Of a stretch of DNA of 13,601 nucleotides, positions 6,490 through 11,464 are shown piece by piece. This stretch comes from Actinomycetota bacterium (GTDB taxonomy: Bacteria > Actinomycetota > Acidimicrobiia > Acidimicrobiales > Ilumatobacteraceae). The stretch is taken from assembly GCA_009704425.1 (NCBI GenBank), contig WLEG01000024.1, positions 1 to 13,601 of the forward strand. Reading direction: 5' to 3'. How positions within the stretch are numbered: the first letter of the stretch is position 1; each line of letters begins with the position of its first letter. The translations under genes and the position numbers were made by a program. Under the pieces are notes generated by a model. It did no database searches and had not been told where the DNA came from. It saw only the letters and a list, made by a program, of their open reading frames with translations.

Positions 6490-7102
6490 AACCCTCGAGG
6501 AAGCCGACCGCGTTCTCGACGACGGAACTCAGGCGTCCTTGGAGGAAGTGGTCGGTTCCGGCCACCTCGTCGATGGTGGTGTTCGGCCATTCCCGCGATC
6601 GCTCGCGCGCCGACGACGTCGGACAGAACTGGTCGTGTTCGGGAACGAGCAGCAACTTGGGCCGGGGATCGCGACCGGCCAACACCGGTGAACCGTCGGC
6701 GAGGGGCGGAGCGACGGCGATCCATCCCGACACGCGCGGTTCCACGACGTTCATGGCGACGATCGAACCGAACGAGTAGCCGATCGACCAGATGTCGTCG
6801 CTGAACGGGGCGAGGAAGTCGACCGCCGCCGCCACGTCCAGACGTTCCGAGTCGCCGTCGTCGTGATCGCCCCCGCTGTCGCCAGCGCCACGGAAGTCGA
6901 ATCGGACGGCGTGGAAGCCGTGTTCGGGGAGGGCGCGAAAGAGGGCGTCGATCACGGGATTGAAGCGGTCGCCTCCGTACAGGGGATGGGGGTGGGCCAG
7001 AACGACGCCACCCCGTATCGGTCGATCGACGGCGGCGGTGGCGATGTCGGCCGCGATCGGAACGCCGTCGATGGTGGTGAGGGTCACGGTTTCGATCGAC
7101 AC
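6467..7102 (-). CDS. Small alpha/beta hydrolase (HPHPxxGG type)
   Basis: Cytosolic alpha/beta-fold hydrolase of 211 residues, similar to the COG2945 group of uncharacterised esterase-like proteins. The order is standard: the oxyanion-side motif AHPHPLYGGD (36-45), the strand and loop VRFDFRGAGDSGG (66-78), the nucleophile elbow GYSFGS with S110, the acid D157 in PEHDQF, and the base H185 in GTDHFL. The triad is therefore complete. There is no signal peptide and no lid domain; the substrate is unknown. The GTG at 7102-7100 is preferred. The frame stays open upstream to 7291, but that stretch runs across the GroES-like gene and has no family match. A TACCGT hexamer ends 7 nt before the start, inside a palindrome shared with the divergent GroES-like gene. 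The 3' end overlaps the aldo/keto reductase gene by 23 bp. Confidence 0.88.
   Translation of the reverse strand: MSIETVTLTTIDGVPIAADIATAAVDRPIRGGVVLAHPHPLYGGDRFNPVIDALFRALPEHGFHAVRFDFRGAGDSGGDHDDGDSERLDVAAAVDFLAPFSDDIWSIGYSFGSIVAMNVVEPRVSGWIAVAPPLADGSPVLAGRDPRPKLLLVPEHDQFCPTSSARERSREWPNTTIDEVAGTDHFLQGRLSSVVENAVGFLEGFSPSTPT
6471..6508. terminator. Hairpin at the reductase/hydrolase convergent overlap
   Basis: The outer arms GTCGGC (6471-6476) and GCCGAC (6503-6508) enclose a second stem AGGG (6482-6485) / CCCT (6492-6495). The structure spans both stop codons, so it could work as a bidirectional terminator. There is no T-tract, so support is structural only. Confidence 0.35.
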
Positions 7103-7109
7103 GAAAGTG

Positions 7110-7119
7110 ACGGTACCGT
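7110..7119. promoter_or_regulatory. Palindromic bidirectional -10 (ACGGTACCGT)
   Basis: The perfect 10-bp palindrome ACGGTACCGT lies in a 25-bp gap between two divergent GTG starts. Read on either strand it contains TACCGT, which fits TANNNT. On the minus strand the hexamer (7115-7110) ends 7 nt before the hydrolase start at 7102. On the plus strand (7114-7119) it ends 8 nt before the GroES-like start at 7128. One element could therefore fire leaderless transcription both ways, with the two openings mutually exclusive. A repressor site with the same symmetry is an alternative reading. Confidence 0.5.
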
Positions 7120-7127
7120 GCTCGATC

Positions 7128-7487
7128 GTGGCCGACAGCAAGGACAAGCCCAAGAAGACCGAGGCGCTGGATGCGGACAAGTTGCCCATCAAGATGCTCA
7201 ACGACCGTCTGCTGGTCAAGATCCCCGATCGCGACGGTGAGCGACGCAGTTCGGGCGGGATTCTGATCCCCGCCACGGCCCAGATCTCCAAGCGTCTGGT
7301 GTGGGCCGAGGTCGTGGCCCTCGGCCAGAACGTGCGCAGTGCCGAGGTGGGGGACCGGGTGCTGTTCAGCCCCGAGGATCGCTACGAGGTGGAAGTGGGA
7401 GGCTCCGACTACATCATGTTGCGCGAGCGTGACATCCACGCCGTGGCCGCCAGTCGAATCGACGGGCACACGGGCCTGTATCTCTGA
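7128..7487 (+). CDS. GroES-like co-chaperonin paralogue
   Basis: A 119-residue protein with the Cpn10 (GroES) fold. Residues 1-20 are a charged, probably disordered extension. The domain follows: IKMLNDRLLVKI (21-32), a mobile-loop-like segment GERRSSGGILIPATAQ (37-52) with a hydrophobic ILI triplet where GroES contacts GroEL, then VVALGQN...VGDRVLFS (62-81) and YEVEVGGSDYIMLRERDIHAV (86-106). The last residues TGLYL match my memory of an actinobacterial GroES-like family distinct from the groES next to groEL. Between the two core strands it has about 7 residues where E. coli GroES has about 16, so the roof hairpin is missing. A GTG at 7107 is an alternative start; no Shine-Dalgarno site is visible. 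It begins the groES-like/hisI/trpE/ygfZ run. Whether it caps a chaperonin is unknown. Confidence 0.87.
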   Translation: MADSKDKPKKTEALDADKLPIKMLNDRLLVKIPDRDGERRSSGGILIPATAQISKRLVWAEVVALGQNVRSAEVGDRVLFSPEDRYEVEVGGSDYIMLRERDIHAVAASRIDGHTGLYL

Positions 7488-7493
7488 CAGAGT

Positions 7494-7853
7494 GTGAACG
7501 TGTCCGTCATCGAGCCCACCCCCGAGCAGTTGTCATCGGTGAAGTTCAACGCCGACGGACTGGTGCCGGTCATCGCCCAGGACGTCGCCAACGGTGACGT
7601 GTTGATGATGGCCTGGATGAACGCCGAGAGTCTGGCCATGACGTTCGCCGAGGGTCGCATGGTGTACTGGAGTCGTAGTCGTCGTGAACTGTGGCGCAAG
7701 GGCGACACCAGCGGCGATCGTCAGTTCGTGCGCGAGGCGTACTTCGACTGCGATGGCGACACGCTGCTGTTCAAGGTCGAGCAGGAAGGCGCGGGAGCCT
7801 GTCACACCGGCGCCCGCACCTGTTTCTTCACCGCTTTCGGCGACAAGGGATGA
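7494..7853 (+). CDS. hisI: Phosphoribosyl-AMP cyclohydrolase
   Basis: Zinc- and magnesium-dependent enzyme that opens the adenine ring of phosphoribosyl-AMP to give ProFAR, the substrate of HisA. At 119 residues it is the cyclohydrolase alone, without a fused HisE pyrophosphohydrolase. Signatures are GDVLMMAWMN (34-43), YWSRSRRELWRKGDTSG (58-74) and FDCDGDTLLFKVEQEGAGAC (84-103). Zinc ligands are C86, C103 and C110; magnesium is expected at D85, D87 and D89. It starts 6 bp after the GroES-like stop with no evident ribosome site; the second GTG at 7500 is an equally possible start. It is separated from hisF by about 2.9 kb, the one his gene in the window outside the main cluster. Its stop overlaps the trpE ATG by 4 bp. 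Confidence 0.95.
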   Translation: MNVSVIEPTPEQLSSVKFNADGLVPVIAQDVANGDVLMMAWMNAESLAMTFAEGRMVYWSRSRRELWRKGDTSGDRQFVREAYFDCDGDTLLFKVEQEGAGACHTGARTCFFTAFGDKG

Positions 7854-9388
7854 CCGTTGTGTCCGGTCCGGTCGTACGGCCCGCTCGCGAGGACTTCAAG
7901 CGACTCGCAGCCGATCACACGGTCGTGCCCGTCTGGATCGAGGTGTTGGCCGATCTGGAGACACCGGTGGCCGCTTTCGCCAAGTTGGTGGGTGATGGCG
8001 ACGGATTCCTGTTGGAGTCCGTCGAGCACGGTGAGCGGTGGAGTCGTTTCAGCTTCGTCGGCCGTCACCCGCGAGCGACGCTCAGCCTCGTCGACGGTCG
8101 ACTCGACGTTCAGGGAACGATTCCGGACTCGGTTCCGCGGGATCGGGGAATGCTGGCGGCGATCGAGGGGTTGCTGGCCGAGTACCGCAGTCCGGTGATC
8201 GCCGATCTGCCCCCGCTGCAGGGTGGCGTGATGGGATTCCTCGGGTACGACGTGGTTCGCGAGGTCGAGGACCTTCCCCACGTGCCCCACGACGACCGGC
8301 GCATGCCCGACGCGGTCATGAGCGTGATCGGCTCGTTGGCGGCATTCGATCACTGGCGCCAACGCGTGTACCTGATCGAGAGTGTTCCCGTTCTCGGTCT
8401 CGACGATGCCGGTCTCGATGCCGCGTACGACGCCGCGGCCGATCGCGCCCGGCGGGCGGTCGAGGATCTGGCCCGACCGCTCGCGTACACGCCGGTCGAG
8501 CCGCCTCGTCGCGACGACGTGTTGCCGTCCGCGACGTCGTCGATGCCCGATGGTGCGTATCAACGCGCGGTCGAAGCCGCCAAGGAACACATCCGCGCCG
8601 GTGACATCTTCCAGGTCGTCCTGTCGCAGCGGTACGAGATCCAGTTGGAAGCCGACGCCTTCGACATGTACCGCGTTCTGCGACAGGTGAATCCCAGTCC
8701 CTACATGTACTTCCTTCGCCAGCCGGGCGTGACCATCGTGGGTAGTTCGCCCGAGCCCATGGTGCAGTTGCTCGGCGGGCGGGTGATCAGCCGGCCGATC
8801 GCCGGTACGCGCAAGCGAGGCTCCAACGACGAGCACGATCGTCGCCTGGCGGCCGAACTGCGGGAGAACCCCAAGGAGGTCGCCGAACACGTGATGCTCG
8901 TCGATCTGGCGCGCAACGACGTGGGGCGAGTCGCCACGTTCGGCACCGTGCGGGTGGACGAGTTGATGACCCTCGAGCGCTACAGCCACGTGATGCACCT
9001 CACCTCGCAGGTGAGTGGCGACCTCCTGCCCGGCAAGACGGCCATCGACGTGTTGCGGGCCACCCTGCCAGCCGGGACGGTCAGTGGAGCTCCCAAGGTG
9101 CGCGCGATGGAGATCATCGACGAACTCGAGCCGGTGAAGCGTGGCCCCTACGCGGGCGTGGTGGGATACGTGGACTTCAGCGGGAACCTGGACACCGCCA
9201 TCGCCATCCGGACCATGTTCATCGGAGAACGCGCCGCCTATCTCCAGGCCGGCGCCGGAATCGTGGCCGACAGCGAGCCCGACGACGAGGATCTGGAGTG
9301 TCGCAACAAGGCCGCCGCGTTGTTGGCCGCGGTTCCCGCGGCGAGGCGCATGACCGAGAGTCGTCGGGCGGGAGGGACATCGGCATGA
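7850..9388 (+). CDS. trpE: Anthranilate synthase component I
   Basis: Converts chorismate and ammonia (from the TrpG glutaminase, not in this window) to anthranilate, the first step of tryptophan synthesis. It has 512 residues from the ATG overlapping the hisI stop. The in-frame GTG at 7859 sits 9 nt after AAGGG (7845-7849) and is a serious alternative. The N-terminal LLES-x10-S pattern (54-57 and S68) is the tryptophan-binding feedback site, so allosteric inhibition is expected. The chorismate-binding domain has SRPIAGTRKRG (314-324), KEVAEHVMLVDLARND (342-357), the catalytic-type His H380 in RYSHVMHL, AGTVSGAPKVRAMEI (408-422) and QAGAGIVADS (466-475). These, plus the feedback motif, favour TrpE over PabB or MenF. 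No leader peptide or attenuator fits upstream, because hisI occupies that space. Confidence 0.95.
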   Translation: MTVVSGPVVRPAREDFKRLAADHTVVPVWIEVLADLETPVAAFAKLVGDGDGFLLESVEHGERWSRFSFVGRHPRATLSLVDGRLDVQGTIPDSVPRDRGMLAAIEGLLAEYRSPVIADLPPLQGGVMGFLGYDVVREVEDLPHVPHDDRRMPDAVMSVIGSLAAFDHWRQRVYLIESVPVLGLDDAGLDAAYDAAADRARRAVEDLARPLAYTPVEPPRRDDVLPSATSSMPDGAYQRAVEAAKEHIRAGDIFQVVLSQRYEIQLEADAFDMYRVLRQVNPSPYMYFLRQPGVTIVGSSPEPMVQLLGGRVISRPIAGTRKRGSNDEHDRRLAAELRENPKEVAEHVMLVDLARNDVGRVATFGTVRVDELMTLERYSHVMHLTSQVSGDLLPGKTAIDVLRATLPAGTVSGAPKVRAMEIIDELEPVKRGPYAGVVGYVDFSGNLDTAIAIRTMFIGERAAYLQAGAGIVADSEPDDEDLECRNKAAALLAAVPAARRMTESRRAGGTSA

Positions 9389-10200
9389 TCATCGCGACGA
9401 GAGAGTCATCGACCGTCGTGTCGGTCACCGGTGCCGACGCCCGTCGTTATCTGCACTCGCAGTTGAGCAACGACATCGCCGGTCTGGCCGTCGGATCATC
9501 CTGCTACTCGCTGCTTCTCGAGCCGGTGGGACGCGTGGTGGCGTTGTTCCGTGTTGTGTGTGTCGCCGAGGACGCGTTCGCCCTCGAGTTCGACACGGTC
9601 GTGGACGCCACGGTGGTCGCGGCGGTGGTGACGCGATTGTCCAAGTTCCTGATCCGCACCAAGGCGGTCATCGAAGCGTCGACCGTGGAGGTTGTGCGGG
9701 TGCGCTCGACGTCCGAGGAGCCGGTTCCGGAGACACTCCGCGCGTTGCCCGGCGTCCGTGCGGCCTGGTGGTGCGACGATCGCGCGGTGGACTTCGTCGG
9801 CGATCCGGACCGGTCGTTGCTCGACCAACTCGGGTTGTCGGAAGGAAACGACGGCGTCACGGCCATGGAGGTCGAGCGAATTCGGAGTGGTTGGCCCGCC
9901 AACGGTCGTGAGATCGTGGCGGGAGAGACGATTCCGGCCTCACTGGGAGTGGTGCCGCTCGCGGTGAGCTTCACCAAGGGTTGCTATCCGGGTCAGGAAC
10001 TGGTGGAACGCATGGACAGTCGAGGTTCCACCGCTCCGCGAACGCTACGGATCATCGAGGTTGCCGCGCTCGGCGTGGGTGACGACGTGATCGTCGACGC
10101 CGCCGTGGTCGGAGTGGTGACGTCATCGGCCGGTGGTCGGGCATTGGCTTTCGTCGATCGCGCGATCGAGTTGGGCGTCCGGGTCACCCCTCGGACCTGA
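9385..10200 (+). CDS. ygfZ: YgfZ/GcvT-like folate-binding protein
   Basis: Tetrahydrofolate-binding protein related to the glycine-cleavage T protein; the family helps maintain certain Fe-S enzymes. It has 271 residues. The signature is KGCYPGQELVER (198-209) with the conserved cysteine C200. The N-terminal part reads VSVTGADARRYLHSQLSNDI (12-31), the common opening of the family, followed by the LLLEPVGRVVA (43-53) strand. There is no lipoyl or other extra domain. The ATG overlaps the trpE stop by 4 bp, and GGAGGG at 9371-9376 lies 8 nt upstream, so it is co-transcribed with trpE. Its last 17 bp overlap the convergent protease gene. Functional assignment rests on family membership. Confidence 0.92.
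   Translation: MIIATRESSTVVSVTGADARRYLHSQLSNDIAGLAVGSSCYSLLLEPVGRVVALFRVVCVAEDAFALEFDTVVDATVVAAVVTRLSKFLIRTKAVIEASTVEVVRVRSTSEEPVPETLRALPGVRAAWWCDDRAVDFVGDPDRSLLDQLGLSEGNDGVTAMEVERIRSGWPANGREIVAGETIPASLGVVPLAVSFTKGCYPGQELVERMDSRGSTAPRTLRIIEVAALGVGDDVIVDAAVVGVVTSSAGGRALAFVDRAIELGVRVTPRT
10177..10196. terminator. Hairpin at the ygfZ/protease convergent overlap
   Basis: GTCCG (10177-10181) pairs with CGGAC (10192-10196). The stem can extend by GG/CC pairs across a small bulge, closing a short loop around TCAC. It spans the stop codon of the protease gene and sits just before that of ygfZ, the same arrangement as the other two convergent junctions here. There is no T-tract. Confidence 0.3.
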
Positions 10201-11383
10201 GCGCCCGGATCAGATCGACGATCTCGGGTCGTTCACGCAGACGAGCGAGTTCGGGAGCGTTCACGAGGGTCGACAGCAGCGTCGTGGGCTGGGCGTCGCT
10301 ACGCGCCGCGACCGTCAACCATTGCGCCGCGTTCTCGTCGTCCCCGAGGGCGGCGTTGCACAGCGCCACGAGGATGGCCACGTGTCCCGATCGCGACAAG
10401 GCGAAGACACCCGATCCGTACCGAGCGGCGACCTCGTTGCGTCCGGTGCGACGCAACACGTCCACCAGCACGGCCGCGGACTGGGTGCGGTCACCCTCGT
10501 CCGGTTCGGGCAGACGGGGCACGAGTCGAGCGACGACAGGTTCCAGTTGCTCGGCGGTGGCGGCATTCGGCGGCCACCATTGGCCGGCGCGACGGCCGGC
10601 GAGATCGTCGAGCACGACGGCGATCGCGGCGTCCTCGCGACCCGCGCCCAACAGTTGGCGGGCCTCCCACCACGGCGACGAAACCTGTGGGGGCACCAGC
10701 ATTCCCGGGCGTCCGGTCTTCCACGCCTGGTCCTCGGCGTCGGCGTGCACCCGACGCACGGGCGTGTTCGACGAGACCAGTTGCATCTGCAACACCAGCA
10801 GGATGGCGGCGAAGGCGGCGAGGGGACGCAGGTCGTCGATCAGCACCATCAGAACGAAGGCGACGGCGGTGGCCGGAGGGCTGAACTTGGCCATCAACGC
10901 GCGACCTCGTCCGGGTTTGAAGACGTCGATGATCTCGCCGGCGATGGTGCCGCCGTCGAGTGGAAGCACCGGGATCAGATTGAACAGTCCGATCATGGGT
11001 CCGGCCCACCAGATGGCCAGGGACGAGTAATCGGACGCGTAGTCGGCATGGGACAACGGGTTCACTCCCATGGCGATCAACACCAGCACGCCGAGGATGA
11101 TCTGCACCGCCGGTCCGGCGATGGCGATGGACGCGCGCTCGCCTCGAGTGAGCGGACGCGTGGGCATGAACGAGGCGTAGCCGGCGAGGAAATCGAGTGA
11201 GATGCGCGCGGTGGCGCCGGTGCGTCGCGCCGCCACGGCGTGACCGAGTTCGTGGACCAACGTGAACACGGTGACGGAGCCCGCCAACCAGTAGCCCATG
11301 GGCTGACCGTTCACCACCACGATCAACAGCATGAACAAGACGAAACCGGGGCGAATCTGAACGGGGAACCCGAGGATGCGCAT
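10184..11383 (-). CDS. Site-2-protease-type M50 membrane metalloprotease with C-terminal helical domain
   Basis: Polytopic membrane zinc protease of 399 residues. The HExxH motif is VHELGHA (43-49; zinc ligands H44 and H48, catalytic E45). The third zinc ligand is D143 in NLIPVLPLDGG (135-145), the family's NPDG-type motif. Hydrophobic segments run at about 13-31, 33-49, 84-106, 124-140 and 172-202. No PDZ domain lies between the two motifs, which fits the SpoIVFB-like subgroup rather than RseP. Residues ~208-399 are soluble and helix-rich, ending in segments that read like TPR units (for example AILVALCNAALGDDENAAQW). Related proteases cut membrane-bound anti-sigma factors or transcription factors, but no such partner lies beside it. 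The ATG at 11383 follows a TAGCAT hexamer after 6 nt. It converges on ygfZ and diverges from ppdK. Confidence 0.9.
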   Translation of the reverse strand: MRILGFPVQIRPGFVLFMLLIVVVNGQPMGYWLAGSVTVFTLVHELGHAVAARRTGATARISLDFLAGYASFMPTRPLTRGERASIAIAGPAVQIILGVLVLIAMGVNPLSHADYASDYSSLAIWWAGPMIGLFNLIPVLPLDGGTIAGEIIDVFKPGRGRALMAKFSPPATAVAFVLMVLIDDLRPLAAFAAILLVLQMQLVSSNTPVRRVHADAEDQAWKTGRPGMLVPPQVSSPWWEARQLLGAGREDAAIAVVLDDLAGRRAGQWWPPNAATAEQLEPVVARLVPRLPEPDEGDRTQSAAVLVDVLRRTGRNEVAARYGSGVFALSRSGHVAILVALCNAALGDDENAAQWLTVAARSDAQPTTLLSTLVNAPELARLRERPEIVDLIRALRSEG

Positions 11384-11389
11384 GAGTCG

Positions 11390-11395
11390 ATGCTA
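11390..11395 (-). promoter_or_regulatory. Candidate leaderless -10 (TAGCAT) of the protease gene
   Basis: Minus-strand TAGCAT fits TANNNT and is followed by the 6-nt spacer CGACTC and then the ATG. No Shine-Dalgarno site is present in these bases, which favours a leaderless message. Confidence 0.48.
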
Positions 11396-11418
11396 CGGGA
11401 CATGTGTTTTCATCGATG

Positions 11419-11445
11419 TACGGGGCGATACGGGGCGATACGGGG
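11419..11445. repeat. 10-bp tandem direct repeats (TACGGGGCGA) in the protease/ppdK gap
   Basis: TACGGGGCGA occurs at 11419-11428 and 11429-11438, with a third partial copy (TACGGGG) at 11439-11445. The period is one helical turn. If ppdK transcription starts at 11465, the copies cover about -46 to -20, the -35 region where a regulator would bind. They also lie upstream of the divergent protease gene. Confidence 0.7.
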
Positions 11446-11451
11446 GAGTTC

Positions 11452-11457
11452 TAGACT
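11452..11457 (+). promoter_or_regulatory. Candidate leaderless -10 (TAGACT) of ppdK
   Basis: TAGACT fits TANNNT and ends 7 nt before the GTG at 11465, so that G could be the first transcribed base. The GGGGGAG at 11442-11448 is too far upstream (16 nt) to be a normal ribosome site for this start. No -35 hexamer is seen; the 10-bp direct repeats occupy that zone. Confidence 0.5.
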
Positions 11458-11464
11458 CGCGTTC

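Noticed and set aside
7103..7291. N-terminal extension of the alpha/beta hydrolase to 7291
   Set aside because: It runs antisense through the GroES-like gene, does not resemble the family, and the GTG at 7102 has a well-placed -10.
7488..7850. Possible trp attenuator or leader peptide before trpE
   Set aside because: The space is fully occupied by hisI, whose stop overlaps the trpE start; no Trp-rich short frame with competing hairpins is seen.
7802..8998. Minus-strand open frame (398 codons) opposite trpE
   Set aside because: It is antisense to a fully supported trpE and has no family-like motif.
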